Part shown: in pieces, positions 1 through 11,289 of the stretch | Position numbering within the stretch: the stretch's first letter is position 1 | Layout of the letters: each line of letters starts with the position of its first letter | From: Metridium senile | Lineage: Eukaryota > Cnidaria > Anthozoa > Actiniaria > Metridiidae | Reading direction: 5' to 3' | Length of the DNA: 64,000 nucleotides | NCBI GenBank assembly: GCA_949775045.1 | Contig: OX459110.1 | Coordinates: forward strand, 13,453,452-13,517,451 | Made by a program: the position numbers and the translations under genes | Notes under the pieces: model-generated | Seen by the model: only the letters and a program-made list of their open reading frames with translations | Database searches by the model: none | Told to the model about the DNA's origin: nothing

Positions 1-50
1 TAGAGTGTGGACCGTAGCTTCGGCTGCGACAACGATTTTTGAAATAGGTG
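1..50. mobile_element. Right end of a CACCTATTTC-TIR MITE, cut by the window edge
   Basis: The first 50 bases end in GAAATAGGTG followed by TAAATG. They closely match, in inverse orientation, the copy in a CNOT2 intron near 61885-61925 and the right end of the element at 48383-48676. Only the terminal part of the element is inside the window. Confidence 0.6.
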
Positions 51-297
51 TAAATGCCCATCTTTGTGTAAAATATCAAGCCAGTGAAGTGACATTTGAT
101 TGGATAAGATGCATTGGATAGCCCACAGTATATAACTATATATATATATAATAAAGCAAATATTATTTATATTACTATATAAAGAATATATTTAACAATA
201 CAATGCTTAATTTTCCTTTAGCGATTAATACAATAAAAGCATTTTAATAGTGTTAAAAGTTGTACTTTCTTATTATTATGTTCACTTTACCTATATA

Positions 298-350
298 GGA
301 CTTTTTACTGACGTTTAGGTCGTTAATCCTTGGTCGGAGTAAATATATAG
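298..350. repeat. Single 73-bp-family unit left of a foldback
   Basis: This stretch carries the same core (TACTGACGTTTAGGTCGTTA, then GGTCGGAGTAAATAT) as the array that starts at 658. It is separated from that array by the foldback at 356-490 and about 170 bp of other sequence, so the array was probably longer and was interrupted. Confidence 0.7.
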
Positions 351-355
351 AGGAT

Positions 356-490
356 ATTACATGGGCGCGCGGAGATATGAATTTTATCTTCGTGTGTTGA
401 TAAGATATTCCACGAGTGAGCACAGCGAACGAGTGGGATATCTTTTCAACACGAGAAGATAAAATTCATATCTCCAAGCGCACATGTAAT
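356..490. mobile_element. Palindromic foldback element (MITE-like)
   Basis: The arms begin ATTACATGGGCGCGCGGAG and end CTCCAAGCGCACATGTAAT. They stay complementary through GATATGAATTTTATCTTC and its complement, leaving a small centre that contains GAGTGAGCACAGCGAACGAG. No coding sequence is present. The element is a non-autonomous foldback by structure; its superfamily is unknown. Confidence 0.7.
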
Positions 491-558
491 GTTCTGTTTA
501 TTATATAACAGATTGAAACAAAACAAAAAAATATTTTGAAAGTTGATTGGTTGAGAGT

Positions 559-580
559 GATATCACACATGTGTGATATC
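559..580. repeat. Perfect 22-bp palindrome
   Basis: GATATCACACA is followed directly by its own reverse complement, giving a perfect 22-bp dyad between the foldback at 356-490 and the 73-bp array. It could be a cruciform point or a protein site; no function is claimed. Confidence 0.6.
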
Positions 581-657
581 AATGATATCTTCATGACTAG
601 GATAGGCTTTTTATCTAGTTGATATCACTCGGTATACCACTATATGTTATATAATAA

Positions 658-1870
658 GGTATCTTATACACCCAAAAGAGTGTGTTACTTACTGACGTTT
701 AGGTCGTTAATCCTTGGTCGGAGTAAATATGGTATCTTATACACCCAAAAGAGTGTGTTACTTACTGACGTTTAGGTCGTTAATCCTTGGTCGGAGTAAA
801 TATGGTATCTTATATACCGTATAACTGAGAGAGTGTTACTTACTGACGTTTTGGACGAATCCTTAGTCGGAGTAAAATGGTATCTTATATACCGTATAAA
901 AGAGTGGGTTACTTACTGACGTTTAGGACGTTAATCCTTAGTCGGAATAAAAATGGTATCGTATACACCGTATAAAAGAGTGGGTGACTTACTGACGTTT
1001 TGGACGTTAATCTTTAGTCGGAGTAAAAATGTTATCTTACTGACACCCAAAAGAGTGGGTTATTTACTGACGTTTAGGTCGTTAATCCTTGGTCGGAGTA
1101 AAAATGGTATCTTATACACCCAAAAGAGTGTGTTACTTACTGACGTTTAGGTCGTTAATCCTTGGTCGGAGTAAATATGGTATCTTATACACCCAAAAGA
1201 GTGGGTTACTTACTGACGTTTAGGACGTTAATCCTTGGTCGGAGTAAAAATGGTATCTTATACACCCAAAAGAGTGGGTTACTTACTGACGTTTAGGACG
1301 TTAATCCTTGGTCGGAGTAAATATGGTATCTTATACACCCAAAAGAGTGGGTTACTTACTGACGTTTAGGACGTTAATCCTTAGTCGGAGTAAATATGGT
1401 ATCTTATACACCGTATAAAAGAGTGGGTGACTTACTGACGTTTAGGACGTTAATCCTTAGTCGGAGTAAATATGGTATCTTATACACCGTATAAAAGAGT
1501 GGGTGACTTACTGACGTTTAGGACGTTAATCCTTAGTCGGAGTAAATATGGTATCTTATACACCGTATAAAAGAGTGGGTGACTTACTGACGTTTAGGAC
1601 GTTAATCCTTAGTCGGAGTAAAAATGGTATCTTATACACCGTATAAAAGAGTGGGTGACTTACTGACGTTTTGGACGGTAATCTTTAGTCGGAATAAAAA
1701 TGGTATCGTATACACCGTATAAAAGAGTGGGTGACTTACTGACGTTTTGGACGGTAATCTTTAGTCGGAGTAAAAATGTTATCTTACTGACACCCAAAAG
1801 AGTGGGTTACTTACTGACGGTTAAGACGGTAATCCTTAGTTAAAGTAAAAAAGGTATCTTACACACCGTT
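658..1870. repeat. 73-bp tandem array, about 16 units
   Basis: The unit runs from GGTATCTTATACACC through AAAGAGTGGGTTACTTACTG, GACGTTTAGGACGTTAATCC and TAGTCGGAGTAAATAT; successive GGTATCTTAT starts at 658 and 731 give the period of 73. Two unit subtypes alternate (ACACCCAAAAGAG and ACACCGTATAAAAGAG), and units decay toward 1700-1870. On the minus strand each unit keeps TTTACT and AGTAA flanks around AGGA and TCCT arms, which resembles a decayed version of the hammerhead-like end of R135. The small ORFs crossing it are repeat artefacts. Confidence 0.9.
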
Positions 1871-2480
1871 TTGAGAGTTTGCTACGTCCTCACTAATTCA
1901 AATGCCACAATAATGAATGGTTAAAGACTATCTTCCTCCGCAGGCAACTACTGAGTCCGAGAGAGTGAGCTTGGGGTTTCTGTGTTGAAAATTCGAAGGA
2001 CTCCTTATGACGTACGGACCGAGCGCACGTACAAATGACCAAGAGCCAAATATTTTCCCGTACGGCCCGACCTAACTCAGTCAATAAGTTTTTTATCATA
2101 TGACCCACTCTTTTTAATTTAGTTTGATGAATGAAGAAGCCATTTCGAGTAGCGGGTCCGTACGTGTTTGTACAGACCAGGTGAAAAAAGCCGTACGGAC
2201 CCCAACAGAAGTCTTTTTCCGAAGGTTTTCTTAAGAGCGCGCGCCGAGCAAAATACGGGTCATATGATAATAATGTTTATTTTAAGACAGGCCACATGTT
2301 AGTACACATATCAATAAGTCTGTACAGTCTAAATAATTGGTGTTATTTGAATGGGTGTAAAGCCATTTCATTGTTTACTAGATGACTAATTCACCTTATG
2401 ACGTCATAACATTGTTCATTTACACATGTTGGTTGTAATTAAACAATTTATATTCAATATGTGTCACATCGAATAGGGCA
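1871..2480. other. Unique-looking sequence, no gene seen
   Basis: Between the 73-bp and 32-bp arrays I see no coding region, only several GTACGG motifs (2010-2200). The minus-strand ORF of 71 codons at 1893-2108 has no recognisable domain and no splice context. Confidence 0.4.
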
Positions 2481-2488
2481 CTTAGTAT

Positions 2489-2625
2489 AAAAATAGAAAA
2501 TTAATATAAATAAAATATATAAAAATAGCAAATTAATATAAATGAAATATATAAAAATAGCGAATTCATATAAATGAAATATATAAAAATAGCAAATTCA
2601 TATAAATAGAATATATAAAATAACA
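2489..2625. repeat. 32-bp AT-rich tandem repeat, about 4 units
   Basis: The unit AAAAATAGCAAATTAATATA followed by AATGAAATATAT recurs at 2521, 2553 and 2585 with small changes. No coding potential is seen. Confidence 0.75.
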
Positions 2626-2701
2626 AATTTCCACCGATTAAGACCTTAGCGAGACAATACGTATTAGATGACCGATAGAATTTGAATAAAATAACTACAT
2701 T

Positions 2702-2785
2702 TATAAATCAGTGGTAGAGCATCCGTCTAGAAAATCGGAAGATCGTGGGTTCGTTTCCCACCTGGGGCTCAAATTTTCCGAGGTT
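2702..2785 (+). mobile_element. tRNA-derived SINE fragment
   Basis: A tRNA-like head is readable: an A-box-like TCAGTGGTAGAGCA, an anticodon-arm-like TCCG and CGGA pair, and a well-formed T arm (GTGGG, TTCGTTT, CCCAC) that includes a B box. The tail CTGGGGCTCAAATTTTCCGAG follows, unlike a functional tRNA, and the acceptor stem is not intact. I therefore call it a SINE head rather than a tRNA gene. Similar CTGGGGCTCAGATTTTTCC tails are familiar to me from anthozoan genomes (recollection, not a search). Confidence 0.6.
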
Positions 2786-2879
2786 GTAATTGTGTCTATT
2801 TATCGTGGACTAATTTCACTTTTAAACTACATTTATGAAAAAACTTTACTTTTTTTGTCATGGAAACAAATATAAATAG

Positions 2880-4090
2880 TTATGGATGTAAACTAGTAAA
2901 CTAGTATAGGCTGGGTCGGTGTTTGATATAAACGATAGGTAATAGAATGAAATTTGTAACACCGTAAAAAAATAGAAATAGAAACTAGCGAGTAAACTAG
3001 TATAGGCTGCGTCGGTGTTTGATATAAACGATAGGTAATAGAATGAAATTTGTAACACCGTAAAAAATAGAAATAGAAACTAGCGAGTAAACTAGTATAG
3101 GCTGCGTCGGTGTTTGATATAAACGATAGGTAATAGAATGAAATTTGTAACACCGTAAAAAATAGAAATAGAAACTAGCGAGTAAACTAGTATAGGCTGC
3201 GTCGGTGTTTGATATAAACGATAGGTAATATAATGAAATTTGTAACACCGTAAAAAAATAGAAATAGAAACTAGCGAGTAAACTAGTATAGGCTGCGTCG
3301 GTGTTTGATATAAACGATAGGTAATAGAATGAAATTTGTAACACCGTAAAAAATAGAAATAGAAACTAGCGAGTAAACTAGTATAGGCTGCGTCGGTGTT
3401 TGATATAAACGATAGGTAATATAATGAAATTTGTAACACCGTAAAAAAATAGAAATAGAAACTAGCGAGTACACTAGTATATGCTGCGTCGGTGTTTGAT
3501 ATAAACGATAGGTAATAGAATGAAATTTGTAACACCGTAAAAAATAGAAATAGAAACTAGCGAGTAAACTAGTATAGGCTGCGTCGGTGTTTGATATAAA
3601 CGATAGGTAATACAATGAAATTTGTAACTGACTGTTTAAAATATAAATAGAAACTAGCGAGTAAACTAGTATAGGCTGGGTCGGTGTTTGATGTAAACGA
3701 TCGATAGGTAATAGAATGAAATTTGTAACACCGTAAAAAATAGAAATAGAAACTAGCGAGTAAACTAGTATAGGCTGCGTCGGTGTTTGATATAAACGAT
3801 AGGTAATACAATGAAATTTGTAACTGACTGTTTAAAATATAAATAGAAACTAGCGAGTAAACTAGTATAGGCTGGGTCGGTGTTTGATGTAAACGATCGA
3901 TAGGTAATAGAATGAAATTTGTAACACCGTAAAAAAATAGAAATAGAAACTAGCGAGTAAACTAGTATAGGCTGCGTCGGTGTTTGATATAAACGATAGG
4001 TAATACAATGAAATTTGTAACACCTTAAAAAATGTTCACTTAACTTAACTGACGTTTCGAGCTTTAGCCCTTTGGAGTAAAAGAGGAATA
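2880..4090. repeat. 95-bp satellite array (left half of R135), about 12 units
   Basis: Each unit runs AACTAGCGAGTAAACTAGTA, TAGGCTGCGTCGGTGTTTGA, TATAAACGATAGGTAATAGA, ATGAAATTTGTAACACCGTA and AAAAATAGAAATAG. Unit starts are about 95 bp apart. Two units (near 3625 and 3820) carry GACTGTTTAAAATATAA instead of the usual junction. Only the last unit runs on into the CTGACGTTTCGAGCTTTAGC end at 4050-4080, the right half of full R135 copies. The overlapping minus-strand ORFs are array artefacts. Confidence 0.9.
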
Positions 4091-4339
4091 TAAATAGTTG
4101 ATAAGCACGTTTACATACCTTGAAATAGCCAATCAGCGCTTGTATATTCATTTTAAGCGACCATGATAATTTCTTCTGTTTCCTGATATACAAAAGATAC
4201 AAAAAATATATTAGAAATTATATTGTTATTGATAGATTAACCTGTTTTTTTTTTTTAAGCATGATTTTAAAGTGTAAATAAAGCAGTGTTGACTACGTAG
4301 CTACTAAGTTTACGATAAGGAAATATTTTGAGTAATAAA

Positions 4340-5540
4340 GGGAGAAAGCTAGCAGCTAAAACACTAGTGTGAGCTGCGTCAGTGTTTGTAAGGAAACAAT
4401 TAAGGGACTGCGAAATAATTATCAGGAGGGGGGGTTGAGAATCCAGAGGGGGGGGGGGGGCATAATCTAAACTTATGTCTTGAAAGAGGGGGGGGGGGGC
4501 AACGTCCAAAGTTAATCAATTAATCAAACTAGTGTAGACTGCGTCGGTGATTCTAAAAAAATAATTGCAGCAAAAATGTACAATAACTAGCGGCTAAACT
4601 AGTGTGGACTGCGTCATTGATTCTAAGGCAATAATTTTTAAGGTGTACAACATTGCTTTTCTGCTCTCATTCATTACTTAGAGGCATTGCTTCTTGAATA
4701 AAAAGTGGATTCGCCATATCATATCGGCAGCTATTATTCCACACAATAGCAAAAAGGTGACAATTAATTATTTCTAGACGAATATATTATCATTACGTAA
4801 TGTAATGCTGTTAGCGCGCAAGAAATGCGCAATCGGTTGCTTTTGCTACAGACAATTACGTTACGGTTTTATTAGAAAAAGTAGCTTGTTCTTGAGTAAA
4901 CTAACTACACGTGCGTTTTCGCAAGCTCATTACGGAAAATCTTAGCTTAACGTCGGAAGAGTTGATCTTTTATATTCCTATTGTGTGTAGGTGTCATTCT
5001 ACCTCGACTTGCGATATCGTAGTTATTATTTGTAATAGGTAATGTTTCTACCGCTTGGCAAGACGCACCAACAAGCAGACTGCGTAGGCGTTTCAAAGGA
5101 AACACTTGGAGGAAAAGTGTACCTTTAGACGAGCTGGTTAAAGTCGTGTAAAAATGCGTCAATATCCTACGCAACCTAATTTCACGCAGGGCTATCGTAG
5201 TTATTATTTGGAATAGGTAATGTTTCCAGCGCTGCGCAAGACGCACCAACAAGCAGACTGCGTAGGCGTTTCAAAAGAAACACTTGGAGGAAAAGTGTAC
5301 TTTTAGACTAGCTGGTTAAAGTCGTGTAGAAGTGCGTCAGTGTTTCCAAAGGAAAATGAAACAACAATGCAAACTACCTAGTAGTTAATGAAACTGGCAT
5401 GTGCAGTGCGTCAGTGTTACTTAGGAAACAACTGGAGTAACAATCTACGATGTTAAACTAGAGGTTTAGTATTGGACTGCGTCTATGTTTCTATAGGGAA
5501 AAATAGAACAAAAATCTACGAAAACCAACAGTTTGCGGGC
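4340..5540. repeat. Degenerate R135-related repeats and poly-G runs
   Basis: Diverged copies of a CTAGTGTGGACTGCGTC block recur at about 4360, 4525, 4590, 5080, 5260, 5400 and 5475. A segment of about 186 bp (from GATATCGTAGTTATTATTTG) is duplicated at 5001 and 5187. G-only runs of 8 to 12 bases lie at 4430-4500. The divergence suggests an old neighbour of the 95-bp array. No gene is seen. Confidence 0.6.
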
Positions 5541-5590
5541 GTATATATGTTTTTGGCCTGACTCAGGTTCATTTTAGCCCGAGCGCAGCG

Positions 5591-5761
5591 AATATTATTA
5601 TTAGAATAACTTTATAGGGCATTTATTAGGCGAAAAAGGTCATTTTCATTCAAAAGAGCAACGATCTAATCTGAGCTAAAATATATTTTAGCCCGCTGAT
5701 TTCAGTGTTCATTTTATCCCGCAAAATGCGCCACAATGCCTTATAAAGTTATTCTAATACA
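5591..5761. mobile_element. Foldback element
   Basis: TATTAGAATAACTTTATAGG at the left pairs with CTTATAAAGTTATTCTAATA at the right. The centre carries repeated TTTTAGCCCG blocks. It has no ORF and is probably a MITE. Confidence 0.55.
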
Positions 5762-6149
5762 GAATATATAAGATTGATTAGCGATTTTTCTTTGCCGCTT
5801 AAAAAAATAGTCAATGTAACGGTCAGTAATAGACTCTGAAGCCTATGTTTTTAATGAAAATCCAATGTCATAGTAGTAGAATCTAAAGTCATTGGTTCGT
5901 TTTGTTCTTTATCAACTATAGCATAAACTGAAATCATTTTTCTTGCAAGTGATAAGGCAGGCTAATTCTTCTTTGACCGTTTAATTGTATTCGATGTAAT
6001 AGTAGTCAAAAGTTAGAAGCAGACCGGCTTAAATAAACACATTGTTCGCGTTTATCCTTTTCTCTTGTGAGTAAGGAGGAAATCACTAAAGTCCCTACAC
6101 CAACGTACATACGTTTTGTACCAGTGCATGGGAGTGTTGTGACGTCATT

Positions 6150-6900
6150 TATACTATAGCGCTTTGACGAAAACACTTGTACTAGACAGACGTTTACAAT
6201 AGAGCACCTTAAAACCATGATATTACTCCAACCCGCACATACATGCTTCTTTGTAGATGGTTGTTGTGTTTTCATCATTACTATAGCACTCTTAAGGAAA
6301 TAATTTGTACCAGCTATAGGCAGACTTTTACAATAGAGCACCTAAAAGCTTTGTCATTATTCCAACGCACACATACCAAAAAAAAAATCACTTTTTTCAC
6401 GTCTCAAATCTTCTAGACTGGACACATGTGCCCTTACTAATGGGGGAGACTCAGACACACACTCACTACCTCTACAATTAATTATTTTGCACACAATTCA
6501 GCTCACAAGTTCATTTTTGCGGAGGGAGGAAAACCGGATAACCCGGAGAAAAACCCTCGTGGCATGAGAGAGAACAACACATCAAACAAACTCAATTCAC
6601 ATACAATCCATGCCCGAGCCGGGACTCGAACCTGGACCACAGAGGTGAAAGGCCAGCGCTCTCACGCTAGGCCACCCATGCCACCCATACATGCTTGGTC
6701 GCAACTAAAAGACCGAGGCAGATGATTGCTGTAATGTCATCAGATTACTATAGCACTCTTAAGAAAATGATTTGTTTATACTAACTAAGCCAGACTTTTA
6801 CAATAGAGCACCTAAAAGCCTTGTCATTATTCCAACGCACATGCAGGCAATTAAATTGTTGTGACGCCATCATTACTATAGTGCTTTTACCATTGAAAAC
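6150..6900. repeat. Interrupted direct repeats of about 100 bp
   Basis: A block with ACTATAGCACTCTTAAG, TTTACAATAGAGCACCT and TCATTATTCCAACGCACA occurs near 6155, 6280 and 6745, with a partial copy near 6875. The SINE at 6395-6690 sits between copies two and three, so it inserted into an existing repeat block. Confidence 0.65.
6395..6690 (-). mobile_element. tRNA-derived SINE, near full length
   Basis: Read on the minus strand, the head starts GGTGGCATGGGTGGCCTAG with an A-box-like CTAGCGTGAGAGCGC and a clear B box in CAGGTTCGAGTCCCGGCTC. The body has the CTCCGGGTTATCCGGTTTTC type of block seen in many invertebrate SINEs, then a tail rich in GTGAGTGTGTGTCTGAGTC. A partial copy of the tail lies at about 36670-36760. 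It is a Pol III-type non-coding element. Confidence 0.7.
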
Positions 6901-7014
6901 TAAATTGTCCGTAAAATTTGTTCGTCTAATGTAAATTCAACAAAAAAGGACGACTATTACGTCTTAAATTGTGTTCGTTCCGTCTTCACACCAGACGACT
7001 CATTGACGATTTGT

Positions 7015-7330
7015 CCGTCATAAGACGATTTGTCCGTCATAAGACGATTTGTCCGTCATAAGACGATTTGTCCGTCATAAGACGATTTGTCCGTCATAAG
7101 ACGATTAGTCCGTCATAAGACGATTTGTCCGTCATAAGACGATTTGTCCGTCATGAGACGATTTGTCCGTCATAACACGTCTTCTCCGTCATCATAAGAC
7201 GACTTGTCCGTCATAATACGATTTGTCTGTCATGAGACGATTTTTCCGTCATAAGAATATTTGTCCGTCATAAGACGATTTGTCCGCCATTAGACGATTT
7301 GTCCGTCATAAGAGGATTTGTCCACGATTA
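7015..7330. repeat. 19-bp tandem repeat, about 16 units
   Basis: The unit AAGACGATTTGTCCGTCAT is repeated with exact 19-bp spacing in the first half and decays after 7180. Flanking text (TTGTCCGTAAAATTTGTTCG, GATTAGTCCGTTTTATCTAG) has diverged traces of the same unit. Confidence 0.9.
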
Positions 7331-7504
7331 GTCCGTTTTATCTAGTGTGAAAACGGTCATTAACGAGTGTTTTAATCAGATGACGGAATGAATACGCAGC
7401 GAAAACGCATAACCCTCTTACGGTAACCAACGCAGGTAGTGGAGACATTTACGAAAGAAATCAAAAATATGCACGCCAGCGTAATACGTTAATATATTTT
7501 AGGT

Positions 7505-7860
7505 GTTTTGTTCAGTTCATGTGTGTATTTTTGAAGGAAATACACTTTACCGAACACGCAGGCATAAGTGCGTAATGGAAACATTTACGGAAGAAAACAA
7601 ATAAAAACGCATATTTTTTAGAAGGAAAAACACTTCTCCGAACATGCAGGCGTAAGGGCGTAACGGAAATATTTATAGAAGGAAACAAATAAAAAACGCA
7701 TATTTTTAGAAAGAAAAACACTTCTCTGAACATGCAGGCGTAAGGGCATAACGGAAACATTTACGGAAGAAAACAAATAAAAAACGCATATTTTTAGAAG
7801 GAAAAACACTTCACCGAACAGCGTAACGGAAACATTTACGGAAGGAAATAAATAAATAAC
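7505..7860. repeat. Tandem repeat of 85-89 bp, about 4 units
   Basis: CACTTCTCCGAACATGCAGG-type blocks recur at 7545, 7630, 7719 and 7807, joined by GTAACGGAAACATTTACGGA and AACAAATAAAAAACGCATAT. The minus-strand ORFs here only reflect the repeat. Confidence 0.8.
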
Positions 7861-8201
7861 GCATTGGGAGAAATGAATTCAAAAGCACCCCAAAAGGATA
7901 CAGGAAGTCCCTTAACAAGGGTGTGGCACTGACGATGTTTAGCCATAAGAGATACAACACAAGCAAATAGAGCGACAAAACCTGCGGAAAGGGATTGGAT
8001 TTTCCTTTTTCGGTGACACTATGACACTTGCGACAATAATAGCAAAAATAACAGCTTGGTCTCGGAGCGTTTATTAACCACTTTCATGGCAGCAAATATA
8101 TGTGCACCTTCATATAGTAAAAGTTTACTCGCTACTATCTACACATATATACCGGCTGAGTCCTCAACATGTCTTATGTAAAAATGACATGTAAACAAAA
8201 A

Positions 8202-8463
8202 GAAAGAAAGGAAAGGAAAGGAAAGGAAAGGAAAGGAAAGGAAAGGAAAGGAAAGGAAAGGAAAGGAAAGGAAAGGAAAGGAAAGGAAAGGAAAGGAAAG
8301 GAATAGAAAGGAAAGGAAAGGAAAGGAAAGGAAAGGAAAGGAAAGGAAAGGAAAGGAAGGGAAAGGAATAGAAAGGAAAGGAAAGGAAAGGAAAGGAAAG
8401 GAAAGGAAAGGAAAGGAAAGGAAAGGAAAGGAAAGGAAAGGAAAGGAAAGGAAAGGAAAGGAA
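8202..8463. repeat. (GGAAA)n microsatellite, about 260 bp
   Basis: An almost pure AAAGG pentanucleotide run with only three interruptions (AATAG twice and AAGGG once). It is strictly purine on the plus strand, so H-DNA is possible. Confidence 0.95.
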
Positions 8464-8469
8464 TTAGAA

Positions 8470-9495
8470 AAGGGAAAAGTCTTGCCTCACCAATCCCTAA
8501 AGACGTGACAATTGATTGAAGTGTTAGTAAAGCTCCTCTATATCTAGGCCGATATATACTGCTCGATAAGAACAGCCTAATGGCTAGCGCATTCCAAGCA
8601 ATCGATTAGTGACTCTAGGGAATAGCGCCACGTGCACACAACATGTCATATCTCATGTTCCAACTCAACCATAACTTGGCAGCGATAACACCCCTGGCTT
8701 TACGCAGTCATTTTATAAACAACACTACATCTTGGAATAGATAGTGATCATGATGATGCTGATGACAATCGATATGGTGATGATGGTTATGATGATAGTG
8801 GTGAGGATTATCATATAATATGATTGATTTTATTATACAGGGATTTTATTATAGAGGGAGCTATACTAAAAGGATGGTTCAGGACAATGGTGTACGTTCA
8901 TAATGTTGTTGAAGATAATAATTAATGAATATAATTAATTTTTCTTATTATCTTAATCAATTATTTGAAATAGAAATAGAACAGTTTCATGTTATCTAGC
9001 ACCGCTGTTCTATTTGACAAAAGGCGCATCTGCACAGAAATAATCTCAATTCAGAGTAAATTCAAATGTGTTTTCTATTGTTAAGCGATAACATTGTTCA
9101 TGCTTTGCTTGGGATTTGTGAATATTTTGATAACAAATCGAGGCTTTGCCTGTGTAAATGCGCCTTTTGTTAAATAGTACAGCGGTGATAGATAACATGA
9201 AACTGGAGTATATGCATGCTTTGCAAAGCACCGTTAACCTAATTGGCGTGTAAATTAAGTGTTCTAAATATATATTTCGCTGATCCAAGCTGTTTAACTG
9301 CAAACAATATATTCGCATGCATGGAAGCTTACTAAGACCACTCGGGGAATATTAATCAAAAGCCACTGTCAGTGAACACTGGCCTCTTGCCAAATGCTCT
9401 TTCTGGAAGAATTCAAATAAAACAATCTTAGCTTACGCATTGAGATGAATCAGATGTGAAAATGCGCTATATAGCTAGACACACACTACTTTATA
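8470..9495. other. No gene seen
   Basis: AT-rich sequence with a short GATGAT patch at 8745-8810. An inverted pair lies at about 8975-9030 and 9160-9205 (GTTCTATTTGACAAAAGGCGC and GCGCCTTTTGTTAAATAGTAC), suggesting a foldback of about 235 bp. Confidence 0.4.
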
Positions 9496-9498
9496 CAT

Positions 9499-9641
9499 GG
9501 AAACTAGCGAGTGAACTAGTATAGGCTGCGTCAATGTTTGATATATAAACGATAGGTAATAGAATGAAATTTGTAACACCGTAAAAAATGTTGACTTAAC
9601 TTTACTGACGTTTCGAGTTTTAGCCCTTCGTCGGAGTAAAA
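9499..9641. repeat. R135 dispersed repeat, full copy
   Basis: This is the reference copy of the family. The left half is AACTAGCGAGTGAACTAGTA to AATTTGTAACACCGTAAAAA; the right half is TTGACTTAACTTTACTGACG to CCCTTCGTCGGAGTAAAAG. On the minus strand the right end (9601-9641) folds hammerhead-like: stem I TTTACT and AGTAAA, core CCGACGA, a short stem II, then GAAACGTC. No ORF is present, so the element is non-autonomous. Confidence 0.8.
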
Positions 9642-10149
9642 GAGTTAGACTCATTATACACTCATTTCAAACCAATGGGTTGTAGTTTGCGCGTTAGTAT
9701 AGCGATCTGTTCATATAGTTTATTGTAATGCACATTTGAACGATGATGTGAAAATGCGCTATATAGGCACATACTACCTTATACATTAGCCACTCGTGAT
9801 TGTAAGCCAATTGGTTGTTAGTTTGAACCTTAAATATAGCGATCTGTTCATATAGTTAATGTTAATGCACATTTGAACAATGCGAAATCCGCAAAATAAA
9901 TTCTAAATGTTCTGTATGAAGACACTTCACTAGCACTGCGTCGGTGCATATATTTAGAACAATTTTCAGTATCACTTGGGCGTTCGATTGAATAAGGTTC
10001 TGCTGCATCAAATACACGTGGTTTTGTAATGTTAAGAAATTATTACTAATCCTGATCATTCAGTGCTATTAAAATACTAGAGGACTATACGACAAAGACG
10101 AACCTGTTGAATTCCCATGGTGTATTGTGAAGTATACACAAATTATCAT

Positions 10150-10640
10150 TGGTAATCAGTATAGATTATATATGCTGCATGTGCACTGCAGAAACAACTC
10201 AGTAAAGGAGTAAATCGATTCATCCACAGTTATTGAGGTTACTTGCTGCAAAAACGACTCAGTGGTTGTCAAATAACTGAGCAGATCGATGCATCCCGGC
10301 ACAGTTACTGGCTCACAAAAAAAACCCGACTGTGTTTTAAATAGCAACAGCTGTGTAAATCAATGCATTCACAGTTATTCAAGGCAAAAACGACTGAGTA
10401 GCAGAATCGTTGTTACACAAAACACTGAGTAATTCGTTGCATCCACAGTTACTCACTGTTAAAACGAATGATTGCCAGTCACTCAATAACTGAGTAAGTC
10501 GATGCATCCACAGATACTCATGTAAAATCGACTTAGTAGTGGTTACTCTAGATGCACCCACAGTCATTCACTGCAAAAACGAATGATTGCTACAACTGAG
10601 TAAGTCGATGCATCCACAGATACTCACTCATAAAAAAATA
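10150..10640. repeat. Degenerate tandem repeat, about 55-70 bp
   Basis: CGATGCATCCACAGTTACTC-type blocks alternate with AAAACGACTGAGTAG-type blocks about eight times. Spacing is irregular and the copies are diverged. Confidence 0.65.
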
Positions 10641-10965
10641 TGATCTTTGGCAAAGTTCTTGCATACAACTTACGTACTGGATTACGTAAGCCCACAAACG
10701 TAACGATACGTTAATACATAGTAGCTACAATAGTCAGTACAACTGCAAATTAGTTTAAACCATATATATTTCAAATGTATCCTTATTATACAAATCTTAA
10801 GCAAGTGACTTCTCAAACATTTGAGATCTCTATTTCTTTCTGTAACAAATTATTATTAAAATCCCATTACATCATAAGTGATGGTTTTTTTAACCATGCA
10901 TGTATAATATATTTACCTTAGAGCGAAAACAGCAATATAGACTATATATTAGTCACTATCAAAGA

Positions 10966-11148
10966 GAGGTAATATAATGAAATTTGTAACACCGTAAAAA
11001 ACGCTGACGTTTCGAGCTCTAGCCCTTCGTCGGAGTTAAAAGTTATTTACGATAAAACATTTTTTACGGTGTTACAAATTTCATACTATTACCTATCGGT
11101 TTATATCAATCACCGACGCAGCCTATACTAGTTTACTCGCTAGTTTGC
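10966..11148. repeat. Two partial R135 copies in inverted orientation
   Basis: A plus-orientation fragment (GGTAATATAATGAAATTTGT to TTCGTCGGAGTTAAAAG) is followed after about 25 bp by an inverted fragment from ACATTTTTTACGGTGTTACA to CTAGTTTACTCGCTAGTTTG. The downstream stretch 11150-11280 matches 35345-35460 in a TMEM9 intron, so a further dispersed repeat abuts here. Confidence 0.75.
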
Positions 11149-11289
11149 ATTTGTACTATCAAAGATAAGTAAAGTTATAACGAGGTATTGTTTTTATTGT
11201 ATTTAATGTTTTTGGTTGAGTGATATCTAGTGACTAAATAGTCGCTCAATAAAAACTATTCTAGTAACTATTTTGTTTTTAACACGTGT

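Noticed and set aside
2702..2785. Functional tRNA gene
   Set aside because: A good B box and T arm are present but the acceptor stem is broken and a SINE-type tail follows.
2858..4202. Set of overlapping minus-strand ORFs with YYLSFISNTDAAYTSLL
   Set aside because: The peptide repeats arise from the 95-bp satellite. No gene structure or conserved domain is present.
7015..7330. Possible CRISPR-like array
   Set aside because: The 19-bp units are contiguous with no spacers, and the context is animal nuclear DNA. It is a minisatellite.
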